From assembly GCF_001434575.1 (NCBI RefSeq), contig NZ_AZDA01000046.1:124001-188000 (forward strand): a stretch of DNA of 64,000 nucleotides, given 5' to 3'. Positions 33,979 through 43,657 of this stretch are shown here, one piece after another. Under the pieces are notes generated by a model. It ran no database searches. It was not told the origin of the DNA and saw only the letters and a list, made by a program, of their open reading frames with translations. The DNA comes from Loigolactobacillus bifermentans DSM 20003. Its GTDB lineage: Bacteria; Bacillota; Bacilli; Lactobacillales; Lactobacillaceae. Each line of letters begins with the position of its first letter. Position 1 is the first letter of the stretch. The position numbers were made by a program, and so were the translations under genes.

Positions 33979-34530
33979 TTACAGCACGCGCGCCTGTCGC
34001 TGACGTTTTGTTGAAAAATGCTGTAATTTAACAATGATTTTTTTCTTAGCGGAAATGCCTAAAAACTGACGTAGCTCTTGTTCCAATTGTTGTCCTAAGG
34101 CAGCAACTTGTTGAGATACTTGCTCCGAAGTCCGTAAATCGCCACTGATCTGAATTTTCAGTTGACGCCGGGTCAGCTTCGCCGTGACTTTCGGCGCCTG
34201 TAAATAAGGTTCTGCTTGGATCGCAGTGGCCACAAATTGTTCAATCGCTTTTTTAGTCACCCGTAATTGACCACTGGCTTGCTGGTTCAAATACAAGGTC
34301 CGTTGCCGCGGCCAGCAAAGGGCAATGATCCCGAAAAGACCTAAGCCTACCGCCAACACCACGCCGCTCCAAAAAAGATAAGACGGCCCGTAAGTTTTGA
34401 ACCACGCCTGTTGGAATAACCACGCCCCTGAGCCATCGACCACTTGCGCATACCGAGCAATTGTGACCAGCGGTAGTGGCAACAATAGCACCACGACCAA
34501 TGCAAGCAAAAATTTCACCAGGACACGCAA
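33979..34530 (-). CDS. amaP: Alkaline shock response membrane anchor AmaP
   Basis: 183 residues from a TTG at 34530, the start set by GAAAGGGGGTGATGAG; the longer frame has no such site. Two helices (about 4-25 and 48-70) are followed by a cytoplasmic domain with the strand QLRVTKKAIEQFVATAI and KLTRRQLKIQISGDLR, typical of AmaP. AmaP tethers Asp23 to the membrane in Staphylococcus. First gene of the operon amaP, DUF2273, asp23, glsB, 43-residue ORF. Confidence 0.85.
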   Translation of the reverse strand: MRVLVKFLLALVVVLLLPLPLVTIARYAQVVDGSGAWLFQQAWFKTYGPSYLFWSGVVLAVGLGLFGIIALCWPRQRTLYLNQQASGQLRVTKKAIEQFVATAIQAEPYLQAPKVTAKLTRRQLKIQISGDLRTSEQVSQQVAALGQQLEQELRQFLGISAKKKIIVKLQHFSTKRQRQARVL

Positions 34531-34628
34531 CTCATCACCCCCTTTCTTAACTATTATCGTAACAAATTCAAATTCTGGACTCACGCAATAAGCTGATGCT
34601 TTTACTCGCAACTAAACCGACGACTAAA

Positions 34629-34659
34629 CAAAAAATCCCAGGCAAACTGCCTGAGATTA
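34629..34659 (-). terminator. Terminator after the tetR-like gene
   Basis: CAGGCA and TGCCTG arms extended by AT pairs and followed by T6 on the minus strand. Confidence 0.8.
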
Positions 34660-34682
34660 ATCCTGCCGCTACCGATATCATG

Positions 34683-35327
34683 TTAAGCTGCCAAACCTTT
34701 GCTTAAAAACGCCACAATTTCGCGGGTTGCTTGGTCTAAATCAAAAGCCTGTGCAGGCATCACGATCACCGGCGCCGTATAACTAACCACCGTTCCCACT
34801 ACCAGCCGCAAAATACGTGGTAACGGCCAGTCAACAAGTTGTTTTTGTTGCTTTAACGTTTGGATCTCAGCCCCTAGATCCTGTTCAAAATAATTCAAGA
34901 TCAATTGGTAACCGGCCTCCAATAATGCTGGTCGTACCAACACTTGTTGGACAAAAATATGGATCACCCGGCGATTATCCACCACAAAGGCAAGCCGGTC
35001 TTTCACGATAAAAGTTAAAAAATCCGTTAACGTCACAAATTGTTGGCCTTTGATCTCTGTAATAAATTCAGTAGCCACTTTTGGCACCACGCTGGTGACC
35101 AGCGGCTTGAGCAGCGCCTCTAAAATAGCCTGCTTCGTTTTGAAATGTTTATAAACAGTGCCTTCAGCGACACCTGCTTCTTGGGCAATATCCGCAGTAG
35201 AAGTGCGTTCAAACCCTTTTTCGGCAAATAATTTCAAACACGCTTGCAAAACGGCCTGCTGTTTAGGTGACAGCTCCGATGCAGCTAAACTCGTGTTAAA
35301 AAGCGTTTCAACTGTATTGACTGCCAA
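34683..35327 (-). CDS. TetR-family regulator of the ABC-2 exporter
   Basis: 214 residues beginning at a TTG (35327) with GAAGG upstream. The N-terminal HTH is complete: TSTADIAQEAGVAEGTVYKHF near residues 41-61. It is the third gene of an operon with the two exporter subunits. Two similar palindromes at the operon's promoter are likely its targets. The ligand-binding part is not characterised. Confidence 0.88.
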   Translation of the reverse strand: MAVNTVETLFNTSLAASELSPKQQAVLQACLKLFAEKGFERTSTADIAQEAGVAEGTVYKHFKTKQAILEALLKPLVTSVVPKVATEFITEIKGQQFVTLTDFLTFIVKDRLAFVVDNRRVIHIFVQQVLVRPALLEAGYQLILNYFEQDLGAEIQTLKQQKQLVDWPLPRILRLVVGTVVSYTAPVIVMPAQAFDLDQATREIVAFLSKGLAA

Positions 35328-35352
35328 TTTTCATACCTTCTTTCTAACACGA

Positions 35353-36504
35353 TTATACCTTACGATAGCGCCGTAACCCAAGAATATTTAAGCCCGTTAA
35401 GCCCAGCAAGAAAACCAATAAAATGCCAATGTCTAACCCTAAACCGGACAATTTTGTCCCATACATCATGATTTGCGTCATGGCATCCCCCGCGTAAGTT
35501 AATGGCAAAATATAGGCAATGTTTTGCACCCAATGGGCCAGTGAATCCAGCGGCACGATTCCAGAGAAAAAGACCTGTGGAATCACCACAATGGGAATAA
35601 ATTGCATCATTTGGAACTCTGACCGGGCAAAAGTGGACATGAGAATCCCAAAGGCCAAGGCCACCAGCGCCAGCAAGAAGTTCACCACCATTAAGGCCAG
35701 TAAGCTTCCTGTGATTTGGACATTCATCAGATAAACAGTAGTGAGTACAATAATGATCGTCTGGATCACTGCTAAAATGCCGTAGCTTAACATGTAACCC
35801 ACAACGATCTCACTGCGCCGTACTGGTGTGGCTAACAGGCGCTCTAGCGTGCCAGACGTCCGTTCCTTTAATAGCGCCATTCCAGAAATTAAGAAAACAA
35901 AGAAGAAAACGAAAAAGCCCATGAGAATTGGCAAGATCTTATCGAAAAAGCCGGTATCTTTGTCGCCATACGCATAGTGATTGGTGATCATCACGTTACC
36001 GGTACTGGCCTTTTTCGGCGTGGTGGTGGCAGTAACTTGACTACCCGTTTTAGCTGCCACTTGCTGCTGCAGGCCGACTAACGTTTGCTGCAATTTCGTG
36101 GTGGTGGCTTTTAATTGCTTTGTCCCGTTGGCAGCTAAAGCACCTTTAAACGCCTGCTTCGTTAGTGCCGTTTTACTGGCATCCGTATTGGCATAAGTGA
36201 CCCGGTAGTGCTGCGACTTGGTTTGCTGGATCACCGCATCCACCTTTTGGTTCTTTAAAGCTGTTTTAGCTGCATGAACACTCGCCTTTTTCACCACGGC
36301 AACATGTTTCACCGCGTTTAATTCCGTGCGAATACCACCATCTAAATCCACTGTGGCCACCTTCACCTCAGTGGTGGTACTCGCCGCAAAAATCAGCTTC
36401 ATCAAAAACATGATCAATACAGGTGCCAAAAACATCAGCGCTAAAGTCCGCTTATCCCGGAACAACTCTTTGATCACGCGTTTTGAAATTGTCCAAGCTC
36501 GCAT
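35353..36504 (-). CDS. ABC-2 exporter permease
   Basis: 383 residues. One N-terminal helix (about 20-40), an external domain of about 130 residues rich in Lys, Thr and Ala, and five C-terminal helices; ALLKERTSGTLERLLATPVRRSEI is the classic ABC-2 cytosolic motif. The product resembles YhgE/YfiM-like and DrrB-type drug exporters. It starts immediately after the ATPase stop. Confidence 0.88.
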   Translation of the reverse strand: MRAWTISKRVIKELFRDKRTLALMFLAPVLIMFLMKLIFAASTTTEVKVATVDLDGGIRTELNAVKHVAVVKKASVHAAKTALKNQKVDAVIQQTKSQHYRVTYANTDASKTALTKQAFKGALAANGTKQLKATTTKLQQTLVGLQQQVAAKTGSQVTATTTPKKASTGNVMITNHYAYGDKDTGFFDKILPILMGFFVFFFVFLISGMALLKERTSGTLERLLATPVRRSEIVVGYMLSYGILAVIQTIIIVLTTVYLMNVQITGSLLALMVVNFLLALVALAFGILMSTFARSEFQMMQFIPIVVIPQVFFSGIVPLDSLAHWVQNIAYILPLTYAGDAMTQIMMYGTKLSGLGLDIGILLVFLLGLTGLNILGLRRYRKV

Positions 36505-36505
36505 A

Positions 36506-37228
36506 TTAAGCCACCCCTTCCGCTTTTAAGAACACATCTTCAATCGTGGCGACTTGATAGTCAGTCTTAAGTGCCTGGGGCGTGCCAAAAGCCATGATCT
36601 TACCCGCTAATAACAAGGCCACTTCATCAACTAACTCTGCTTCATCCATCACATGAGTGGTAATCAGCACACCGCAGCCATTATCCCGCAGCTTACCAAG
36701 CTCCGCCCAGATCTGACGGCGTAACGCAGGGTCAATCCCCACCGTTGGTTCATCGAGGATCATCAACTTCGGTGTCCCCAACAGTGCAATTGCCAATGAA
36801 AGACGGCGCTTCATCCCACCTGAATAGCCACTGACCCGCCGCTTTAAATCAACTGTTAAGTCGACCACTTTAGCCACATGAGCAATTTCAGCGCCTAGCT
36901 CAGCTTTGCTGACCCCTTTCATTGTGCCAAAAAAAGCGAGGTTTTCTTGCCCGGTTAAGGCTTCATACAACGCATCATTTTGCGCCATATACCCAATATC
37001 ACCTAACAATTTGCGATTGGGCATCGTTGCACCTAAGACTTTAGCGGTTCCGCCATCGGCTACTTCCATCCCTAACGCCGTTTTGATCACCGTCGACTTA
37101 CCTGACCCTGACGGCCCGATCAACCCAACAATCTGACCAGCCAACACATCTAAATCAACATCTTGTAACACACGTTGCCCATCAAAGCTTTTCACTAAAT
37201 GGTTCAGTGCTAATAATTTTTCAGTCAT
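36506..37228 (-). CDS. ABC exporter ATPase
   Basis: 240 residues from the ATG at 37228 (site GAGGTG). Walker A GPSGSGKST, Q-loop YMAQNDALY, signature YSGGMKRRLSLA and Walker B LMILDEPTVGIDP are intact. It forms an exporter with the permease encoded 1 bp downstream. A TTGACA/TACACT promoter and two operators lie upstream. Confidence 0.9.
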   Translation of the reverse strand: MTEKLLALNHLVKSFDGQRVLQDVDLDVLAGQIVGLIGPSGSGKSTVIKTALGMEVADGGTAKVLGATMPNRKLLGDIGYMAQNDALYEALTGQENLAFFGTMKGVSKAELGAEIAHVAKVVDLTVDLKRRVSGYSGGMKRRLSLAIALLGTPKLMILDEPTVGIDPALRRQIWAELGKLRDNGCGVLITTHVMDEAELVDEVALLLAGKIMAFGTPQALKTDYQVATIEDVFLKAEGVA

Positions 37229-37250
37229 AGTTGTCACCTCATTTTTAAAA

Positions 37251-37310
37251 GTGAGTTATCACTCACTCGCTGTGATCAGTGTACGTCGTTTTAAAGTGAG
37301 TGTCAACTCA
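37251..37310 (-). promoter_or_regulatory. Promoter and paired operators of the TetR-controlled exporter
   Basis: On the minus strand: -35 TTGACA (37306-37301) and -10 TACACT (37283-37278) with 17-bp spacing. The -35 lies inside palindrome TGAGT-N4-ACTCA (37297-37310). A second, GTGAGT-N4-ACTCAC (37251-37266), lies between -10 and the gene. Shared arms suggest one repressor, most simply the TetR protein of the same operon. Confidence 0.75.
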
Positions 37311-37329
37311 TTTTTACTTTTAGACAACT

Positions 37330-37361
37330 AAAAAGCCTGCACATCACTGTACAAGCTTTTG
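37330..37361 (-). terminator. Terminator of the giant adhesin gene
   Basis: AAAGCTTGTACA pairs with TGTGCAGGCTTT (two G-U) around GTGA; T5 follows on the minus strand. Confidence 0.8.
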
Positions 37362-37378
37362 ATTAATTTTATTTGAAG

Positions 37379-40300
37379 CTAATCGGCATCATTATCGCGG
37401 CGTTTCCGTAAAGTAGTTGCGCCTAATAACCCAATTGAACCTAACATCGTTAATCCTGCCGCTGCAAGCCAAGTCTCATTGGCATCACTGGTTTGTGGCA
37501 AAGTCGTTGCCTGTGACGTTAATGTAACTTGCTGGGGTGTTTTTGGTGTTACAGCCGTTGCTGTCGTCGCGTCTGAAGGACTAGACACTGCCGGCGTGTC
37601 GCTTATTGTAGGATCCACTGGCGTCGTGGTTGTGCCACCATCGGTTCCCGGATTGTCTGGTGTCGTGGTACCGCCATCGGTTCCTGGATTATCTGGTGTT
37701 GTCGTGCCACCATCAGTCCCCGGATTGTCTGGTGTTGTCGTGCCACCATCAGTCCCCGGATTGTCTGGTGTTGTCGTGCCGCCATCGGTTCCTGGATTGT
37801 CTGGTGTTGTCGTGCCGCCATTAGTTCCCGGATTGTCTGGCGTTGTGGTGCCACCATCGGTTCCTGGATTATCTGGCGTTGTGGTGCCACCATCGGTTCC
37901 CGGGTTATCTGGCGTTGTAGCACCACCATCTGTTCCTGGATTTCCTGGCGTTGTCGTACCACCATCGGTCGCTTTGGTATAAGTGACAGTAGCTTGCACA
38001 TTCGCACTAGCTGCCGTTAAACCAGTAACCGCTGCAATTTCGATTTGGTCTGGGGTATAACCCGTAATACTTGGTGAAACTTTCGCCTCAAACGTGGTAT
38101 CCCCAGCTTGAGCCGTCCAAGCGGTATACGTGGCTTGCCCTGTCACTTGATCAACGGTGCCATGTCGCTGGAAGGTCACTTGATCTGTCACCATTGGTGC
38201 CGCTGTGGTGCCATTTGCATAGACATAGGTCACTGTTTCGGTGACTACTTTTTGCAAATTAGCTGTGGCCGGTTGGATTTGATGTTTCAGATGAACGGTG
38301 TAAATTTGGTCACCCGCCTGATCATCAAAGGTAATGATGCTCTGCGTTGGTAAATCATTGCCCACAATCACATAACCTAAGGCCATCAGACCTTGTTCCA
38401 CCTCATTTTGCACCTTGGCATATGCGGTGGTTTCGGCCGGCACGCCGGTTAAAATATCCTGATGGACTTGGGCACCATTGGCATCGTCATCCACATAGTT
38501 CACAAGTACCCGTTGTGGGGCTACCGCAGTGTAAGTAACCGTTAATAAAGCATCTCCAGTTGTTGGTGTTACGGTATAGGCCTGGGTCGTCGCCAAATCG
38601 TTGGTGTAGCCTGCTTTTTTAGGACTGGTAATCGCCTTGAAATCAGCGCTGCCAGCTGTAACAGTCCAACCATTATCGGTTAATGTTACGTTGCTGTCTC
38701 CAGTCTGATAACCAGCCACATCACTTGGTGCCAAATAGCCTAGGACTTGTCCTGTCACTTGATCAACCACCGCCGCGCGTTGGAACGTGACCTGTTGCGT
38801 TTGATCAGCCGCCACTTTGCCACCGGTGCTGTAAACGTATTGCACCGTTTGCGTCACCGTGCGATTTAAATCGTTAGTACTGGTACCAGTTGGTGTTTCT
38901 GTTGGCGGTGTTGGCATATCTGGCGTCACCACTGTGGTGTTGTGCTTCAAATAAATGGTCGTCACCTGATTTTGCCCATCGTCGGCGTCAAAAGCAACCT
39001 GATTGGCCGCATTTAACGCGTCGCCAGCTTGTTTCACGTAAACATAACCTTTGGCCGTCAAATCAGCTAAGGTTGCGGTACGCTTGGTGCTGTAATCTAT
39101 CGTTGTTTCACTTTCACCGGTGAAATCGTCGGTGTGTAACACTTGATTATTTGCATCTTGATCCACATAGTCAATCGTGGCCTTTTGTGTGGTTTCACCA
39201 CCGGTACTTGGCAGCCCAGGTTGGTCGTCATCTAACGTATAAGTGACCATCACTGTTACATCTGAACTGGCGGCTGTTAAATGCGTTACTTCAGGCACAC
39301 TTAATTGGTCAGCAGAATAGTTGTCGATCAGCGGTGACACTTTTTCGGTGAAACCCGTCACGCCATTTTCAGCAACCCAGTCCCCATTGGTAACCTGCTG
39401 CGTCACTTGATCCGTGGTATTGGTACGATCAAAGTTCACTTGATCCGTAACCGTCGGTGCAGCGGTACTACCGTCTGTATAAACGTAAGTAATGGTTTCA
39501 GTAATGGTTTTACGTTCAGTTGTGCTAGCCGTCGCGTGTTTTAAGTAAATTGTTGTGACCTGATCAGCTGCATCAAAATCAACGACATTCGCATCATCTA
39601 AGGCGTCACCATCTTGCTTCACATAAACGTAGCCTTTTGTGGCCAAGTCCGCCAAAACGGCTGTCCGCTTGGTACTGTAATCCTGGGTCGTTCCTGATAA
39701 ACCAGTTAGCGTATCGGTGTGTAATGGCGCATTATTTGCGTCTTGATCCACATAATTGATGGTGGCTGCTTGCGTCACTGCGTTCGGATCCATCACTGGA
39801 ATTAAAATCGTATCGCCATCAGCATCGTATTGCGCAAGCGTGCCAATTTGCGCCGTACCGTTGACACCATTTAAACTGCTGTAATCGGCGTCACTGTTCA
39901 CCGTTTGCCCAACTTGATAATCAGTAGTACTCTCTGTAAAGCTTAATGCTTTGCCATCAGCGCCGACCAAATCATAGCCAGCTGGTAGGTCTGCAAGCGT
40001 CAGGGCTGGCTTGGTAATGGTGTCACTGCCCAGTTGCAAGGTTTGGGTTAATTGTGGCGCTGCTACTTGACTACCGTCTGGTAATAAAAACGCGTAATTA
40101 ACGGTAGCCGTACCTTGAACCGTCAACTTTGCCGCCATGGTTTTATTAGCAATAATTGGAATCAAATCGTCTGCGTAAACACCAGTATCAAAATAGGCTG
40201 TTTTACCCACATCTTGTAATTGCGTCGGATCCTGAATTTTAAAACTGACCTGTGCTAAAGCAGCTTGTGACGCCACTGAATCGGCGTGCACGATCACCGA

Positions 40301-43300
40301 ACGAATGGCTGACCAATCCGTCACCGCATCCCCTGTTACATAACCCGCTCGCGTTGGCTCCGAAATACCGGTTTGCTGTGCCTGAGCGGTTGTGCCATAG
40401 TAAACGGTTATGCCAGCCGGTAATTTCAGATCCGAGTTATCCGCCAAGTTCACCGTAAAGGCAGACCCATACACATCATCTTTAGTCGGTAAGTTAACTA
40501 ACACATTGACGTTGTTCAACGCTTTATCCGCAACGTTGGTGACGGTAACGGCAAATTGATTATCGTCTAACATATTGTAAACCGACGTGCGCCCAGTATC
40601 TGAAAAATCAGGATCCTCAGAACCTTGAATTTCAGCGTAACCGTTGACCCCACTTAAATTTTGAATCTTGTAGGTTGGGTTTGAAATCGTAACCTTGATG
40701 GCGTTTGGGTCGCCAGTTAAAGTACCGTTGGTATCCTGTCCTGCTGTCAGATCATTGATTTGATTTTTTGACGTGTAGAAAATTTGTAAGTCATCTGAAC
40801 CTTCCAGCGCATTATCATCGGCTTTGATCTCGAACATGTTGATCAAGCGTTCTAAGATCCCGTTATCTGCTCGATAGCCGTCAATCGTCCCATTGCGGAA
40901 TACCCCGGTCACCGCAATGGGTTGATCATCGCGATACCAGGCATCTCCAGAGAGAACAAACTCATCACTTGTTGCGTTGGTTAGATCGATTTTATAGGCG
41001 TCCTTGCCATCCGGTGTGGTGTACTCGGTTAAAACCGCGCCTGGGATCTTGCTAGTCAAATTGGTCTGATTCACCACAAAGGTCGTTTGTGCTGGCGCAA
41101 TGAAATAGAAGATCGGTTCGTTTAAGAACTGGGCTTCTAAATCGGTAGACTTGCTCGTCGTACCATTGCTCAGCGTTAAACCAGCAGTAGGCTTACTTGC
41201 CACACCGCTTAAATAAGTGGTGCCACTATCCGTTAAAACCGTGCCGCGAGAGGTATTGGTTTGCGTTTGGGCGTTGGCTGCAACGGTGACATAAGCATTG
41301 GTTTGACCGTCTACCACTTGAATGTACTGATCGGCAGCATGATCTGTTTTCTGCTGATTCGTAGCATTGGTAAAAGTCAACGTGGACGTTACAGGATATT
41401 GTCCCATTTCCGTAGTTGAATCGGTGTTTAACGTTAAATGAACGACTGGCAAGCTGACATAAGGTTCCACGTGATCATAAGCCGCAGCCCCAGTCACTTC
41501 TTCAGCTTGGCTTTGGCCATTGGTCAAGCGCGGTGTATTCGGCACATTAAATTGGTAAGCAATTGTTTGGACCACTTTACCAGCATCTAAGGTAATTTTG
41601 TTTGTTGTTCCGGTTAATGTCCCGATGGTTTGCGTACCATCCGTATAAGTAATTTGATAAGGCAACGGCTGATTATCATTAACGTCTAACAATGATTGCT
41701 TCACTTCAATATTCATTGCAGTTGTGGTAAAGCCAGTTGGAATCGTAATCAATTCATTCCCATTTGTCGCTGCAGACCCAAAATAAGCCGCAGTACCCAC
41801 TGACAAATTAAATGCATCAGCGGATGCTGCTGCCCGTTGTAGATCTGGATAAACCGTACTGTTATTGGCGTTACTAATATAGTCATTTGGCCAAGAGGTC
41901 CAATAACTTGTGTTAAAAGTGTCCCCTGAAACATAACTAAATTTATTATTACCTGATGATTGCATGGCTAACACAGTGCCATCTTGTTGGGTCACCTTAA
42001 TCACATTTGGAGTTGCTACAATGACTTCACTTGGCGTTGCAGCTGTTTCAGTGTCTCTAGTCTTATCAGGATTGTACCCTGTAAACGCCCCTTGCACATA
42101 AACTGTTGCGTCATCAGCGACCGCTTGGGCCGTTAAATCATAAGTTAAAACAATTTCATGCGTGGTGGCATCTTGGGTAATGGTGTAAGGTCGGTTGGCG
42201 TTAAGGTCTGCGGTAGCGGCTTGATCCAACACAAAATCATCTGGCATGACCACCCGATATTCCGCTGCTGTTGCATTTAATTGCGCCAAGTCATTTAAAG
42301 ATAAGGAACCGGCTTGCTGATTTTTTGCGCCTGAAATGCCAAAGTTCGGTAATTGGAACACTTCTTGATCTGCATTATAACTCACAAAATCCTGATAATA
42401 GTTGGCCCGAACTAAGCGCACGGGCACCACGTTGTACGTGGCCTGGAAGGTGGTCTGATCAGCCAAATCACCATTAATAAAAACCTGAATTTTACGATCA
42501 GTCACGGTTTCAGTGGCATAACCAGTGGCCGTAGTGGAATATTCGGTGTAGTTTTGCAAGGCCAATAAATTAAAACTTTGCTGATAAGAACCAGCCTTAA
42601 TAATTGAATCAATGATTGCCCCATCTGCTTGATTTTCCAGAGTATTCACATTACTGGCATCTTTAGCCATCACCACGTTATCCACTTTGGCATACTGCGT
42701 AGGGCCATTGGTAAACAAGGCATCACTGATATCCGCTCCATCAATCTTAACGGTTACGGTATCTCCAGCCTTTACATTAAAGTTCACAATAAAAGTCGTC
42801 CCAGCTGTGCTAATCGTCGTATCCGCCTCAGACTTTGGCTGAACGGTAGCTACCTTTTCATCTTGCACCCCACCATCTTTCACAGGTGGTGTCTGATACT
42901 GCACGGTAGCGGTGCTACTGGCCGCTGCGCTTGACGCAACCGGAGCTGCTGAAACAGCACTGCTGGCCGTCGAACTAGCCGGCGTGGCAGCACTAACTGG
43001 TGTAGCACTGCTAACGGCCGCTGAACGGCTTGACACTGCGGCCGAGCTAGCAGCGCTACTCGCTTTACTAGCGGTAGGCGTTGTTACAGCCTGACTAGTC
43101 GGCGTAGCACTGGTCGCCGCCGAACTAGTAGCCGCACTGGCTGCGGCTGTCACGACTGCTGCACTGGCGGCGCTACTGACTGCCAGCGTCGCACTTGCCG
43201 GTGCTGTACTCCCTGTTACAGTAGCCGCTGCAGCAACTGGCGTGGCTTGTGCCATGCCAACTGTCCCCACCCCAAAACTAAATAATGAGATCCCTGCAAT

Positions 43301-43381
43301 TAGCCAATTTTTCTTAGCTTTATATAATTTATAATGCGTTGTCGTTTCCCCACTTGCTTGACGATAGCTTTTTTGCCGCAT
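37379..43381 (-). CDS. Giant mucin-binding-type cell-wall adhesin
   Basis: 2000 residues from the ATG at 43381 (site GGGGGAG); a GTG three codons upstream is possible. The signal is a KxYKxGKxW variant (YKLYKAKKNWLIAG). An Ala/Ser-rich segment (about 55-170) and a long non-repetitive region (about 180-1200) follow. Then come three Mub-like modules (about 1205-1800), recognisable from NYVDQDANN-type starts and TETVTYVYANG-type B2 parts. A Pro/Gly/Thr-rich repeat stalk (about 1805-1920) leads to LPQTS, a membrane helix and a basic tail. The LPQTS site replaces LPxTG. Likely role: attachment to mucus or surfaces. The last 40 residues closely resemble those of the 28-kb LPxTG protein. Confidence 0.9.
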   Translation of the reverse strand: MRQKSYRQASGETTTHYKLYKAKKNWLIAGISLFSFGVGTVGMAQATPVAAAATVTGSTAPASATLAVSSAASAAVVTAAASAATSSAATSATPTSQAVTTPTASKASSAASSAAVSSRSAAVSSATPVSAATPASSTASSAVSAAPVASSAAASSTATVQYQTPPVKDGGVQDEKVATVQPKSEADTTISTAGTTFIVNFNVKAGDTVTVKIDGADISDALFTNGPTQYAKVDNVVMAKDASNVNTLENQADGAIIDSIIKAGSYQQSFNLLALQNYTEYSTTATGYATETVTDRKIQVFINGDLADQTTFQATYNVVPVRLVRANYYQDFVSYNADQEVFQLPNFGISGAKNQQAGSLSLNDLAQLNATAAEYRVVMPDDFVLDQAATADLNANRPYTITQDATTHEIVLTYDLTAQAVADDATVYVQGAFTGYNPDKTRDTETAATPSEVIVATPNVIKVTQQDGTVLAMQSSGNNKFSYVSGDTFNTSYWTSWPNDYISNANNSTVYPDLQRAAASADAFNLSVGTAAYFGSAATNGNELITIPTGFTTTAMNIEVKQSLLDVNDNQPLPYQITYTDGTQTIGTLTGTTNKITLDAGKVVQTIAYQFNVPNTPRLTNGQSQAEEVTGAAAYDHVEPYVSLPVVHLTLNTDSTTEMGQYPVTSTLTFTNATNQQKTDHAADQYIQVVDGQTNAYVTVAANAQTQTNTSRGTVLTDSGTTYLSGVASKPTAGLTLSNGTTSKSTDLEAQFLNEPIFYFIAPAQTTFVVNQTNLTSKIPGAVLTEYTTPDGKDAYKIDLTNATSDEFVLSGDAWYRDDQPIAVTGVFRNGTIDGYRADNGILERLINMFEIKADDNALEGSDDLQIFYTSKNQINDLTAGQDTNGTLTGDPNAIKVTISNPTYKIQNLSGVNGYAEIQGSEDPDFSDTGRTSVYNMLDDNQFAVTVTNVADKALNNVNVLVNLPTKDDVYGSAFTVNLADNSDLKLPAGITVYYGTTAQAQQTGISEPTRAGYVTGDAVTDWSAIRSVIVHADSVASQAALAQVSFKIQDPTQLQDVGKTAYFDTGVYADDLIPIIANKTMAAKLTVQGTATVNYAFLLPDGSQVAAPQLTQTLQLGSDTITKPALTLADLPAGYDLVGADGKALSFTESTTDYQVGQTVNSDADYSSLNGVNGTAQIGTLAQYDADGDTILIPVMDPNAVTQAATINYVDQDANNAPLHTDTLTGLSGTTQDYSTKRTAVLADLATKGYVYVKQDGDALDDANVVDFDAADQVTTIYLKHATASTTERKTITETITYVYTDGSTAAPTVTDQVNFDRTNTTDQVTQQVTNGDWVAENGVTGFTEKVSPLIDNYSADQLSVPEVTHLTAASSDVTVMVTYTLDDDQPGLPSTGGETTQKATIDYVDQDANNQVLHTDDFTGESETTIDYSTKRTATLADLTAKGYVYVKQAGDALNAANQVAFDADDGQNQVTTIYLKHNTTVVTPDMPTPPTETPTGTSTNDLNRTVTQTVQYVYSTGGKVAADQTQQVTFQRAAVVDQVTGQVLGYLAPSDVAGYQTGDSNVTLTDNGWTVTAGSADFKAITSPKKAGYTNDLATTQAYTVTPTTGDALLTVTYTAVAPQRVLVNYVDDDANGAQVHQDILTGVPAETTAYAKVQNEVEQGLMALGYVIVGNDLPTQSIITFDDQAGDQIYTVHLKHQIQPATANLQKVVTETVTYVYANGTTAAPMVTDQVTFQRHGTVDQVTGQATYTAWTAQAGDTTFEAKVSPSITGYTPDQIEIAAVTGLTAASANVQATVTYTKATDGGTTTPGNPGTDGGATTPDNPGTDGGTTTPDNPGTDGGTTTPDNPGTNGGTTTPDNPGTDGGTTTPDNPGTDGGTTTPDNPGTDGGTTTPDNPGTDGGTTTPDNPGTDGGTTTTPVDPTISDTPAVSSPSDATTATAVTPKTPQQVTLTSQATTLPQTSDANETWLAAAGLTMLGSIGLLGATTLRKRRDNDAD
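37620..37975 (-). repeat. Coding repeats of 36 bp, about ten units
   Basis: Units encode NPGTDGGTTTPD with few substitutions, forming a wall-spanning stalk. Near-identity in DNA makes copy number changes and assembly errors likely. Confidence 0.9.
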
Positions 43382-43618
43382 CACGTTCACTCCCCCAATA
43401 TTCAGCCTATTTACAAAATCCCATAATTTAAATTAAATTTTATTATATTTTCAGTATAGAATAGCAATCAGCAGAAGTCTGTTTCATCTTTTATAACGAA
43501 TACGTATAAATATTGACATCACTTTTTTGAACGGCAAAAAAACGTTGTCAAAGCAATGAATTAAGTGATAACGCTTTTTTTAAAATTTACTCAGCTAATT
43601 TTAAGTTTTTCGGCTAAC

Positions 43619-43650
43619 AAAAAAGACTAGCCCGCAAGCTAGTCTTTTTA
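43619..43650. terminator. Terminator after the EAL gene
   Basis: AAAGACTAGC and GCTAGTCTTT arms around six bases with A and T runs on both sides. Confidence 0.85.
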
Positions 43651-43657
43651 ACGTCTC

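Noticed and set aside
37620-37975. Non-coding tandem or CRISPR-like repeat
   Set aside because: The 36-bp period is in frame inside the adhesin gene and encodes a Pro/Thr stalk.
38890-43094. Plus-strand frames inside the adhesin gene
   Set aside because: They are antisense shadows of a low-complexity coding region, without ribosome sites or recognisable domains.
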